Assembly: GCA_045632265.1 (NCBI GenBank)
Contig: JAZQWG010000006.1
Coordinates: 1 to 35,391 of the forward strand
Source: Scatosoma sp045632265
Lineage (GTDB): Bacteria; Bacillota; Clostridia; Christensenellales; Borkfalkiaceae
DNA: 35,391 nt
Direction of reading: 5' to 3'
Shown here: piece after piece, positions 1-7,836 of the stretch
Layout: the number at the start of each line of letters is the position of its first letter
Numbering within the stretch: the stretch's first letter is position 1
Translations under genes and position numbers: made by a program
Notes under the pieces: generated by a model
Databases searched by the model: none
What the model was told of the DNA's origin: nothing
Seen by the model: the letters and a program-made list of their open reading frames with translations, nothing else

Positions 1-1452
1 ACCTGCATTTCTACCAAATACGATAATGTCAAGCAAGGAGTTACCCATCAAACGGTTTGTGCCGTGGATACCACCAACAGCTTCGCCTGCAACGTACAAG
101 TTTTCGATACAAGTCATACCATTTGCACCAATGTCGATACCACCGTTTTGATAATGCAACGTAGGATAAATCAAAATGGGTTCCTTTCTAATGTCGATAC
201 CATATTTGCCGAACATACGAAGCATTGCAGGAATACGTTTTTCGATTGTACCTTCACCATTGAGGATATCGATAAGCGGCGTATCCAACCAAACACCTTC
301 ACCATCCGTCGTCTTGATGCCATTGCCATTTGCTTTACATTCACGGATAATCGAAGATGCCGTAACGTCGCGCGTTTCCAAAGAGTAAACGAACGCTTCA
401 CCGTCTTTGTTTACAAGTTGTGCGCCCAAGGAACGTACCTTTTCCGTAACGAGTGCGCCGTAGATTTGCGTAGGTTCAGCAGCGCCCGTGGGGTGATATT
501 GCAACGTTTCGGGATACAACAATTTAGCGCCCGCACGATAGCCAAGGACAAGACCGTCAGCCGTTGCGCCGTAGTGGTTGGACGTGGGGAAGCCTTGATA
601 GTGCAATCTACCTGCACCACCCGTAGCAATAACAACCGTCTTTGCTCTTGCTACCATGATTTCCTTCGTTTCCATGTTCATAAGCACCGCACCAGCAACT
701 TTGCCGTCGGTATCTTTGATAAGTTCGATTGCGGACGTGAAATCTACAACCGTAATGCCACGGTTGAACACTTCGTCACGGAGCGTACGCATGATTTCCG
801 AACCGGAATAGTCACGGCAAGCGTGCATACGTTTTCTCGACGTACCACCGCCGTGCGTCGTCACCATCGTGCCGTCTTCTTCTTTATCGAACATTACGCC
901 AAGGTTGTTAAGCCACAAAATAGCTTCGGGAGCTTCGTTTACAAGCTTATACAAAAGTTCGGGCTTATTCTTGAAGTGACCGCCGCCAAGAGCGTCCAAA
1001 TAGTGCGTTGCGGGGCTGTCGTTGGGTTTATCCGCTGCTTGGATACCACCTTCTGCCATTGCCGTGTTCGCATCGCCCAAACGAAGCTTCGTGACAATCA
1101 TAACGTTTGCGCCACGTTGGTTAGCTTCAATCGCTGCGGAAGAACCCGCACCGCCGCCACCGATAACGAGTACGTCAACGTCGTAATCAATCTTGGTAAG
1201 GTCGATTTTCATGTCCTTTACACGAGAGTGACCTTGCAACAAGTTAGCAAGTTCGTGCAAAACTTTGCCACCCTTATTTTTCCCAACTTTCAATTCTTCA
1301 TACGCCGTCGTGATATAGTCGGGGTGGAATTGCGCCAAAACTGCGTCCTTTTCGTCCGCCGTCATGCGCGCGTGCAATTTTTCAATACGGGAAGCGCGGC
1401 TTGCTTCCACTTTCTTCATCGATTCTAATTGTTCATCGGTATAGTGATACAT
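1..1452 (-). CDS. Fumarate reductase/succinate dehydrogenase-type flavoprotein, TfrA-like (C-terminus cut by window edge)
   Basis: This is the FAD subunit that would reduce fumarate to succinate. The ATG at 1452 has an AAGGAG ribosome-binding site about 7 bases upstream, and 484 residues are visible before the frame runs off position 1. An N-terminal extension of about 88 residues precedes the Rossmann motif GGGGAGS (98-104). Active-site residues expected of the family are present by comparison with E. coli FrdA: H321 in HPTG, T336-E337, R361 in ETRD, H433 in LHYQNGGI and R467 in HGTNRL. The histidine that binds FAD covalently in membrane Sdh/Frd is replaced by N129 (ANTAMAEGG), so FAD is probably non-covalent, as in methanogen thiol:fumarate reductase and L-aspartate oxidase. 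It lies 11 bases after frdB and is the last visible gene of the Hdr-Flx operon. The direction (fumarate reduction) is inferred from context; the fold assignment is firm. Confidence 0.9.
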   Translation of the reverse strand, partial: MYHYTDEQLESMKKVEASRASRIEKLHARMTADEKDAVLAQFHPDYITTAYEELKVGKNKGGKVLHELANLLQGHSRVKDMKIDLTKIDYDVDVLVIGGGGAGSSAAIEANQRGANVMIVTKLRLGDANTAMAEGGIQAADKPNDSPATHYLDALGGGHFKNKPELLYKLVNEAPEAILWLNNLGVMFDKEEDGTMVTTHGGGTSRKRMHACRDYSGSEIMRTLRDEVFNRGITVVDFTSAIELIKDTDGKVAGAVLMNMETKEIMVARAKTVVIATGGAGRLHYQGFPTSNHYGATADGLVLGYRAGAKLLYPETLQYHPTGAAEPTQIYGALVTEKVRSLGAQLVNKDGEAFVYSLETRDVTASSIIRECKANGNGIKTTDGEGVWLDTPLIDILNGEGTIEKRIPAMLRMFGKYGIDIRKEPILIYPTLHYQNGGIDIGANGMTCIENLYVAGEAVGGIHGTNRLMGNSLLDIIVFGRNAG

Positions 1453-1463
1453 AGCGCTTCTCC

Positions 1464-2138
1464 TTATTTTTCAATTTCTCTATGGTTATAGAGATTCTTT
1501 TGTTCTTCAAGCGGGGTGTTCATGATTGCTTCCAAAGCTGCCTTGCAATCGCCAGCGTCGATTTCCGCTACGCGGTTGATAAGGTGTTCGCTCTTGGGTG
1601 CAAGGTATTTACCCGTAAGTCTGCGCGTAAGCAATGCAACTTGGGGATGCGAAATACCTGCGGGGCAACGGGAAGAACATACGCCGCACATTACGCAGTC
1701 GAAGCTTTCTTCCGCAGCTTTTTCATATTCGCCACGTTGCGCGTATGCAATGTATTGCATAACGTTGAGTTCTTGCGTACAGCTCTTGGTGCATGCGTTG
1801 CAACCGATACACGAATAGATTTCGGGATAGAGTTGCATCATAATTTGTTGCGTGGGTTTAATCTTTTCGATGTCATAAACCTGCTTTACAAGGGGGAAGA
1901 AAGGAAGCGTTGCTACGTACATGCCTTCTTCTACTTGTTGTTGGCATGCCAAGCACGTCTTCAATTCTTGTTGACCTTTGATACGATAGATGGTAGCGCA
2001 AGCGCCGCAGAAACCGTTTCTGCAACCACAACCACGTACGAGTTGATATCCTGCGTATTCCATTGCCTTCATAATCGTCAAGCTTTCCGGAACTTCATAG
2101 CGTTTACCGAAAAGAAATACGTTTACCATTTTTTCCAT
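1464..2138 (-). CDS. Fumarate reductase/succinate dehydrogenase-type iron-sulfur subunit, TfrB N-terminal half-like
   Basis: This 224-residue electron-transfer subunit is the expected partner of the flavoprotein that follows it. The N-terminal [2Fe-2S] ferredoxin domain has C37, C39, C44, C47, C62 and C65. The C-terminal domain has two full CxxCxxCxxxC sets, C110/113/116/120 and C148/151/154/158, the second ending CP. Classical SdhB carries one [4Fe-4S] and one [3Fe-4S] cluster, so two complete motifs point to the soluble TfrB-like branch. Methanogen TfrB continues into a second, HdrB-like cysteine-rich (CCG) domain; this protein stops before it, while separate hdrB and hdrC genes sit in the same operon. 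I chose the ATG at 2138 because AAGGAGA lies 8 bases upstream; the longer frame would overlap flxA. The gap to flxA is 13 bases. No quinone-binding membrane anchor is encoded nearby. Confidence 0.88.
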   Translation of the reverse strand: MEKMVNVFLFGKRYEVPESLTIMKAMEYAGYQLVRGCGCRNGFCGACATIYRIKGQQELKTCLACQQQVEEGMYVATLPFFPLVKQVYDIEKIKPTQQIMMQLYPEIYSCIGCNACTKSCTQELNVMQYIAYAQRGEYEKAAEESFDCVMCGVCSSRCPAGISHPQVALLTRRLTGKYLAPKSEHLINRVAEIDAGDCKAALEAIMNTPLEEQKNLYNHREIEK

Positions 2139-2151
2139 TGTCGTTTTCTCC

Positions 2152-2979
2152 TTAATACTCATTGGGAAGCTCGTCAAGCTCCGTCATACGGAATACGGGA
2201 CCGTCTTTACATACAAATTTGTCCCCTACGTTACATCTGCCACATTTACCGATACCACACTTCATACGAAGTTCTAACGTCGTGAATACGTTGGACTTGT
2301 CAAAGCCAAGTTCCAAAAGTCCGCCAAGCGTGAATTTAATCATGATAGGAGGACCGCAAAGCACAGCCGTCATGTTGGGGTTCAAGCCCAACTCTTTTAC
2401 GTATGCGGGTACGAAGCCCACGTGCCCGTCCCAACCTTCTTGAGGACGGTCGATGGTGAGATAAACTTCCGTATTCGGTTCGTTCATCCATTCCGTTTTA
2501 ATTTCGTTGATATCTACAAGGTCGTCCATGCTTCTTGCGCCGTACACGATAACTACTTTGCCGTAGTTTTCACGATAATGGCGTACGTAGTTGATAACGC
2601 TACGAAGAGGTGCAAGACCGATACCACCCGCGATGAAGAGCAAATCTTTGCCCTTGAAATCTTCTTCTACGGGGAAGTTTTTGCCGTAAGGACCACGCAC
2701 GGTGATTTGTTGGCCAACTTCCATTGCGTGCAACACTTCCGTCACGCAGCCGCACTTTTTGATGGAAAATTCCATAAATTCTTTATTCGTGGGCGAGGAC
2801 GTAATCGAGAACATACATTCGCCAACGCCAGGTACGGATACCATAGCGCATTGACCGGGCATGTGTTCAAACAATTTCTTGCCGTCCGTACCTACCACGC
2901 GGAAGGTTTTTACGTCGGGCGTATCCTTTCTAATGTCGGTAATCACGCCGACTTTAGGAATCAAGTTTTCATTAGTCAT
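2152..2979 (-). CDS. flxA: FlxA-like NAD(P)H/FAD oxidoreductase subunit
   Basis: This 275-residue flavoprotein belongs to the ferredoxin reductase-like family that includes DHOD PyrK, AsrB and the FlxA subunit of FlxABCD-HdrABC. It should oxidise NADH and pass electrons through FAD and a [2Fe-2S] cluster toward FlxB/FlxC. Visible motifs are the FAD loop FSITSSP (57-63), the NAD-binding glycine loop AGGIGLAPLRS (117-127), CGPPIM (208-213), and a C-terminal cluster motif C241-x4-C246-x2-C249-x7-C257 as in PyrK. The ATG at 2979 has GGAGG spaced 8 bases upstream, which favours it over an in-frame TTG at 2994 that precedes the ribosome-binding site. The start lies inside the end of flxB (8-base overlap), which suggests translational coupling. 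NAD rather than NADP is inferred from family context. Confidence 0.88.
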   Translation of the reverse strand: MTNENLIPKVGVITDIRKDTPDVKTFRVVGTDGKKLFEHMPGQCAMVSVPGVGECMFSITSSPTNKEFMEFSIKKCGCVTEVLHAMEVGQQITVRGPYGKNFPVEEDFKGKDLLFIAGGIGLAPLRSVINYVRHYRENYGKVVIVYGARSMDDLVDINEIKTEWMNEPNTEVYLTIDRPQEGWDGHVGFVPAYVKELGLNPNMTAVLCGPPIMIKFTLGGLLELGFDKSNVFTTLELRMKCGIGKCGRCNVGDKFVCKDGPVFRMTELDELPNEY

Positions 2980-4000
2980 TGTTTTTACCTCCAAGCGTTT
3001 TAATAACCTTTACGATATTGAGATGTTGAGGGCATTTGTTTACGCATCTGCCGCAACCTACGCACGAATACAAGCCGCCGTTTTGGGAAGGATAGTACAC
3101 GAGTTTGTGCATAAATCTTTGACGGAAACGTTGCATTTGCGTGGTACGGGAATTGCCGTGCGCCATCAACGTGAAATCGGAGTACATACACGAGTCCCAG
3201 CAACGATAGCGGATAATGCCTTCGTTCGTCTTGAAATCGCGCACGTCGAAGCATTGACACGTAGGGCATACGAACGTACAAGTGCCGCAGCCAAGGCATG
3301 CTTCGCTCATTTCTTCCCAAGCCTTGTCGTTGAACAATTCGTTCAAGTTTTCGTGCTTGAACTTGCTCAAATCAAGGTTGGAGAAAGGAAGCTGGTCAAT
3401 CATCGCTTTTACAGCGGTTTGTTGTGCTTCCACTTCCTTTTCACCACCGTCTTGTGCAAATTCCTTAACGATAGCCGTCAAGTTTTCGCCCTTTTCGGTG
3501 TTTGCTTGCCAGTACAAATATTCGTTGTCCATCCACGTCGTCACGTCGCCCTTGGGTGCGGTTGCGTCGATGTCGAATACCTTACAAAAACAGCTTTCTT
3601 CTACTTTCGAGCAAGCCATCGTCACGATAACGCTTGCTTCTCTCTTCGTTTGATAATAGGTATCTACGGGGTCAGCCAAGAACACTTTATCAAGCACGTC
3701 AATAGCCTTATAGTCACACGCACGTACGCCAAAGAGCACGAACGCTTCCTTTTCCGAACGGATATCGATGATTTCGATGTTCTTGCCTTCCGTTTTGAAC
3801 TTCATCATGTTTTCGCTTTGAGGGAAGAACAAATCCTTGGGGGATTTTACCGTTTTCAACGTTTCAACGGATGCTTCAGCGCCCGTTTCCCACAAACCGT
3901 AGTTTACTTGTCCCGCCTTTTTAATGGGCATGAACAAGGGCATACTTTCGGAGATTTTGCCGTAAAGTTCGTTCAATCTTTCTTTTTTAATCTTCAACAT
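2972..4000 (-). CDS. flxB: FlxB-like 4Fe-4S dicluster subunit (AsrA/hydrogenase beta family)
   Basis: This 342-residue iron-sulfur protein is related to anaerobic sulfite reductase subunit A and sulfhydrogenase beta subunits. It should relay electrons inside the Flx NADH dehydrogenase module. The N-terminal region has the family's GVRACDYKAI stretch (91-100). The C-terminal half holds two ferredoxin motifs, C235/238/241/245 (CLGCGTCTFVCP) and C313/316/319/323 (CVGCGRCVNKCP), with extra cysteines at 248, 250, 267 and 271 between them. Its ATG overlaps the flxC stop by one base (TAATG), so the two are translationally coupled. FlxB and FlxC are paralogous in architecture, which fits the known FlxABCD arrangement. 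The assignment rests on domain layout plus operon order; the exact cluster wiring is not visible. Confidence 0.83.
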   Translation of the reverse strand: MLKIKKERLNELYGKISESMPLFMPIKKAGQVNYGLWETGAEASVETLKTVKSPKDLFFPQSENMMKFKTEGKNIEIIDIRSEKEAFVLFGVRACDYKAIDVLDKVFLADPVDTYYQTKREASVIVTMACSKVEESCFCKVFDIDATAPKGDVTTWMDNEYLYWQANTEKGENLTAIVKEFAQDGGEKEVEAQQTAVKAMIDQLPFSNLDLSKFKHENLNELFNDKAWEEMSEACLGCGTCTFVCPTCQCFDVRDFKTNEGIIRYRCWDSCMYSDFTLMAHGNSRTTQMQRFRQRFMHKLVYYPSQNGGLYSCVGCGRCVNKCPQHLNIVKVIKTLGGKNND

Positions 4001-4980
4001 TATTTTGCCTCCCCGTTCATTACGTCGTTAGGTTCAGCGTCTTCCTCGGTGTACGAGGTAAGAGGCGTTTTGCCTTCAGCCGTTTCCCCTGCTTGATATT
4101 CGCCGTACAAGCCGTCGATATCTTTGATGAATTTACGGTTGAGAAGGTGCAAAGGAATGTGTTGAGGACATACTCTCGAACATTCGCCACAGTCCGTACA
4201 TCTGCCAGCTACGTGGAAAGCACGGATAACGTGGAAGAGTTGTTCTTCAAAGTCGGAATCGTTTGCCTTTGCCGAAATACCCGATTGAGGGTTGTCGAAT
4301 ACGCATTTCAAGCACGAACATGCAGGACATACGTTGCGGCAAGCGTTGCAACGGATACACTTGGAAAGTTGGTCTTTCCAGAACGCAAAGCGTTCGTCCG
4401 CCGTCATTGCTTCCAACTTTTCTACTTCTTCAAAGCGATTTACGTTGCGAACGGGACGTTCGTGAAGAATAATTTCTTCGTCCTTTACTTGGTGCGTTTT
4501 GTTGCATACAGCGCACTTGGAAAGCACGACTTCGGGTTTGTACAACGTGTATTCGCCACTCGTCGTGACAACTTTTACGTCTTTACCCGCTACTTCAACG
4601 CTCTTCAAAAGACCTTCGGTCTTTTCCTTGATAGCGTCAACGCTCAATTTCGCCATACATTCTACGGCGATTACGTAGATATTTTCACGCTTGATACGGT
4701 GTTCTTTAAGAAGTTGGTTAAAGCTGTACGTATCGCAAGGTTTCAAAAATACTGCCGATTTGCCTTCTTTCTTGCTGATTTGGATAAGGTATTTGGAAAG
4801 GTTTGCGCCGCAGAACCAGTCGTAAACGAAATCTTTTTCAAGTTCCGCCACCGTTTCAAAGGATGCGGGCGTGGGATCAAAGAAAAATTCGCCCTTCTTC
4901 CAACCGATTACGCGTGCAACTTCGCCGCTTTCCAAAAGCGCTTTCGCGCGTTCAAGCATTTTAAGTTCAACGTCTTTCAT
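4000..4980 (-). CDS. flxC: FlxC-like 4Fe-4S dicluster subunit
   Basis: This 326-residue second iron-sulfur relay subunit has the same overall plan as FlxB but is clearly a separate protein. Two ferredoxin motifs are visible: C208/211/214/218 (CIRCNACRNVCP), followed by C221, C223 and C226, and C261/264/267/271 (CTDCGECSRVCP). The N-terminal domain includes VFLKPCDTYSF (77-87), matching the PCD motif of the coenzyme F420 hydrogenase/dehydrogenase beta and AsrA-type families. I place the start at the ATG at 4980, nine bases after AGGAGG; an in-frame GTG at 4989 directly abuts that ribosome-binding site and is unlikely. It begins two bases before the flxD stop is passed, so the operon is tightly coupled here. 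The last 35 residues are acidic and probably disordered. Confidence 0.83.
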   Translation of the reverse strand: MKDVELKMLERAKALLESGEVARVIGWKKGEFFFDPTPASFETVAELEKDFVYDWFCGANLSKYLIQISKKEGKSAVFLKPCDTYSFNQLLKEHRIKRENIYVIAVECMAKLSVDAIKEKTEGLLKSVEVAGKDVKVVTTSGEYTLYKPEVVLSKCAVCNKTHQVKDEEIILHERPVRNVNRFEEVEKLEAMTADERFAFWKDQLSKCIRCNACRNVCPACSCLKCVFDNPQSGISAKANDSDFEEQLFHVIRAFHVAGRCTDCGECSRVCPQHIPLHLLNRKFIKDIDGLYGEYQAGETAEGKTPLTSYTEEDAEPNDVMNGEAK

Positions 4981-4981
4981 A

Positions 4982-5437
4982 TTATTCACCCTCCTTTACG
5001 CGAAGGTCGGTAAGACGTTTGTTTTCGCCCAAATCGGTTACCGTTTTCACAAAATCGTTCATTACAGCGGAGAAACGTGCGCCTTCTGCTGCGGAAACCC
5101 ATTCCACGCGCGTACGTTCCTTTTCAATACCCATATAGTTCAAGAAACTGAACAAAAGGGACATTCTTCTTCTCGTGTAGTAGTTGCCCGTTACGTAATG
5201 GCAGTCGCCAGGGTGACAACCGCAAAGGATTACGCCGTCCGCGCCTTGTTGGAAGGCTTTCAATACGAACGTGGGGTTTACACGACAAGAACAAGGTACA
5301 CGGATAATTTTTACGTTTGCAGGGTAGCTCAAACGGCTGGAGCCTGCAAGGTCTGCGCCCGCATACGAACACCAGTTGCAACAAAAAGCAACGATGTTGG
5401 GCACAAATTCTTTCTTTTCGGTGCTTACTTCTTGCAT
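4982..5437 (-). CDS. flxD: FlxD / MvhD-family [2Fe-2S] linker subunit
   Basis: This 151-residue protein is of the MvhD family, which docks on HdrA and hands it electrons from a hydrogenase, formate dehydrogenase or, here, the Flx NADH module. The hallmark motifs are seen: CCNWCSYAGADLAGSSR (19-35), PCSCRV (48-53) and CGCHPGDCHY (72-81), giving the conserved cysteine set that holds the [2Fe-2S] cluster. Its ATG lies within the last codons of hdrA (13-base overlap) with GGAGG ten bases upstream, so it is coupled to hdrA translation. No hydrogenase large subunit occurs in the window, which supports NADH via FlxA as the electron donor rather than H2. Confidence 0.93.
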   Translation of the reverse strand: MQEVSTEKKEFVPNIVAFCCNWCSYAGADLAGSSRLSYPANVKIIRVPCSCRVNPTFVLKAFQQGADGVILCGCHPGDCHYVTGNYYTRRRMSLLFSFLNYMGIEKERTRVEWVSAAEGARFSAVMNDFVKTVTDLGENKRLTDLRVKEGE

Positions 5438-7416
5438 ATTGCTTCCACCTCCGACATAATTTGTTTCGAGCTAAAGCCCTTCAAATCCATCGCGCCCGAA
5501 GGACACGTAACCGTACATGCACCGCAACCTTGACATACAGCAGGGTTGACGGAAGCAATGCGACGAACTTCCACTTTACCGCCACCAAGACGGAATTCCT
5601 TATCCACGTACGTAATTGCGCCGTATGCACAAACGTTGGCACATTGCGCACAACCGTTACACATATTTTCATCAGGCGTAGCAACGCAAGGGTTGGTCTT
5701 AAGCTTATCTTTTACAAGCAAGCCGATAACTTTTGCCGCACATGCCGATGCTTGGGATACCGTTTCGGGAATATCTTTCGGGCCTTGGCAAACGCCTGCA
5801 AGGTAAACGCCTGCCGTAGGGCTTTCTACGGGACGAAGCTTTGCGTGCGATTCGGTGAGGAAGTTGTTGGTGTCGATACTTGCCGTCAAAAGCGTTGCAA
5901 TCTTTCTTACGGAAGGTTCCGGTTCAATTGCCGTTGCCAAAACTACGAGATCCGATTCAATCGTCACTTGTTCGTTGTCGATAAGGTTAGAACCTTGTAC
6001 CATCAACTTGCCGTTTTCGTTATATACTTTACCAACCATACCCTTGATGTAGTTTACGCCGTATTGTTCAACCGCGCGGCGGAAGAATTCGTCGTAGTTT
6101 TTACCAGGGGTACGTACGTCGATATAGAATACGTTTACTTGCGTATCGGGATATTTTTCACGGATAAGCATTGCGTGTTTTGCCGTGTACATACAGCAAA
6201 TCTTCGAGCAATAAGGCTTACCACAACCACTCGTATCACGAGAGCCTACGCATTGGATAAACGTGATCGTGTGCGGGTGTTCTTTATCGGAAGGACGAAG
6301 CAATACGCCGCCCGTAGGGCCTGCTGCGTTCATCAATCTTTCAAGTTCAAGCGACGTGATAACGTCCTTGTTATCCGCATAACCGTATTCGTTAAACGCT
6401 GCAAGGTCGATAGGTTTGAAGCCCGTTGCTACGACGATTGCGCCGTATTGACGTTCGATAAAGCTATCCTTTTGTTCGTAGTCAATTGCGCCTACGCCAC
6501 AGAATTTTTGACAAATACCGCATTTGCCCGTCTTCATCTTAATACATTGTTCGGGGTCGATAACCGCTACGTTGGGGATTGCTTGCGCGAACGGAATATA
6601 AATTGCCGGACGAGTATTCAAGCCCATATTGAACGTGTTAAGACCTTTCTTGGAAGGACATTTTTCCATACAAAGCTTACAGCCCGTACATTTCGTTTCG
6701 TCAACGAATCTCGCCTTGCGACGAATTTTTACGTTGAAATTACCAACGAAGCCCTTTACTTCTTCTACTTCCGAATACGAAAGTATATCAATCTTTTCGT
6801 GTTGCGCACAGTCAACCATCTTCGGCGTTAAGATACATGCTGAGCAGTCGAGCGTGGGGAACGTCTTATCGAGTTGCGCCATACGGCCACCGATGGTTGC
6901 GTTCTTTTCAACGATGTCTACTTCAAAACCAGCATCCGCAATGTCAAGCGCAGCTTGGATACCAGCGATACCGCCGCCGATTACGAGCGCGCGTTTTACA
7001 ACGGGGCTTTCACCCGCCATCAAGGGCGCGTTGAGTTTCACTTTCGCAATCGCCGTACGTACGAGGATAACTGCCTTTTCCGTAGCTTCGTCGATATCTT
7101 TGTGAATCCACGAGCAATGTTCGCGGATGTTTGCAACTTCTACCATGTACGGGTTGAGGCCAGCCGCTTCAGCCGCTTTACGGAAGGTTGCTTCGTGCAT
7201 TCTGGGCGAGCAAGAACCGATTACGATACCCGTAAGGTTGTGTTCTTTGATCGCTTGTCTAATAAGTTGTTGTCCGTTTTCGGAGCACATGTATTGATAG
7301 TTTGCGGAATATACGACGCCAGGTTCGCTTTTCATAAGTTCCGCAACTTTTACAACGTCAACCGACGCCGAAATGTTGCTGCCGCACCAACAAATAAAAA
7401 CACCTATTCTTTGCAT
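5425..7416 (-). CDS. hdrA: HdrA, flavin-bifurcating subunit of a heterodisulfide reductase-type complex
   Basis: This 663-residue core subunit carries the FAD at which electrons would split between a high-potential branch (HdrB/HdrC) and a low-potential branch (ferredoxin). Visible parts are an N-terminal domain (GVFICWCGSN, 5-14), the FAD dinucleotide fold GGGIAGIQAA (147-156), a cysteine pair after TLD (C191, C194), ferredoxin motifs at C243/246/249/253 and C291/299/302/306, a thioredoxin reductase-like segment with IQCVGSRD (387-394), and a C-terminal two-cluster ferredoxin insert at C586/589/592/596 and C628/631/634/638. The length and motif set are those of a complete HdrA; no selenocysteine codon or truncation is seen. 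The ribosome-binding site is weak (AAAGAGAG). The gene is 33 bases after hdrC and overlaps flxD. Confidence 0.93.
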   Translation of the reverse strand: MQRIGVFICWCGSNISASVDVVKVAELMKSEPGVVYSANYQYMCSENGQQLIRQAIKEHNLTGIVIGSCSPRMHEATFRKAAEAAGLNPYMVEVANIREHCSWIHKDIDEATEKAVILVRTAIAKVKLNAPLMAGESPVVKRALVIGGGIAGIQAALDIADAGFEVDIVEKNATIGGRMAQLDKTFPTLDCSACILTPKMVDCAQHEKIDILSYSEVEEVKGFVGNFNVKIRRKARFVDETKCTGCKLCMEKCPSKKGLNTFNMGLNTRPAIYIPFAQAIPNVAVIDPEQCIKMKTGKCGICQKFCGVGAIDYEQKDSFIERQYGAIVVATGFKPIDLAAFNEYGYADNKDVITSLELERLMNAAGPTGGVLLRPSDKEHPHTITFIQCVGSRDTSGCGKPYCSKICCMYTAKHAMLIREKYPDTQVNVFYIDVRTPGKNYDEFFRRAVEQYGVNYIKGMVGKVYNENGKLMVQGSNLIDNEQVTIESDLVVLATAIEPEPSVRKIATLLTASIDTNNFLTESHAKLRPVESPTAGVYLAGVCQGPKDIPETVSQASACAAKVIGLLVKDKLKTNPCVATPDENMCNGCAQCANVCAYGAITYVDKEFRLGGGKVEVRRIASVNPAVCQGCGACTVTCPSGAMDLKGFSSKQIMSEVEAICKK

Positions 7417-7449
7417 TATATTTACTCTCTTTCTTTAGATTTTTTATCG

Positions 7450-7836
7450 TTATTTGTTATACTTTCTGTAAGCGCTTACCAAAAGTTGTTGAGGGATAAA
7501 TTCGTCTACGATAGGCGGAATGTCTTCTGCCTTGATTCCGTTGTTGCCTTGCATACGTACCACCGTTTCACGTACCGCTTCCACTACTTGTGCGGGAGCT
7601 ACGCCACGGGGACAACGTTCTACGCAAGCCATACACGAAAGGCAATTCCAAATAGCGTCGCAAGCAAGCAATTCGTCAATTTTTCCCCTTTCAAGCATGG
7701 ATACGAATTGATGGGGCTTGATGTCCATATCGTTAAATGCGGGGCATCTACCCGAGCATTTACCGCACTTCATACACTTTCTTACGTCCGTGCCGCTCAA
7801 TCTTTGCATATTTTCAATGCGTTCTTGTTTCGTCAT
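7450..7836 (-). CDS. hdrC: HdrC, 4Fe-4S electron-transfer subunit
   Basis: This small 128-residue ferredoxin-like protein carries electrons from HdrA to HdrB. It has the two expected motifs C21/24/27/31 (CMKCGKCSGRCP) and C65/68/71/75 (CLSCMACVERCP), in the usual HdrC spacing, followed by a helical C-terminus. The start overlaps the hdrB stop by four bases (ATGA), a typical coupled junction, and the hdrB-hdrC order matches many Hdr operons. It is soluble, with no DsrK- or HdrE-like membrane anchor, so the complex should be cytoplasmic. Confidence 0.93.
   Translation of the reverse strand: MTKQERIENMQRLSGTDVRKCMKCGKCSGRCPAFNDMDIKPHQFVSMLERGKIDELLACDAIWNCLSCMACVERCPRGVAPAQVVEAVRETVVRMQGNNGIKAEDIPPIVDEFIPQQLLVSAYRKYNK

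Noticed and set aside
1..2138. Ordinary membrane-bound succinate dehydrogenase
   Set aside because: The flavoprotein lacks the flavinylation histidine, the iron-sulfur subunit has two full 4Fe-4S motifs, and no membrane anchor gene is visible. An anchor left of the window cannot be fully excluded.
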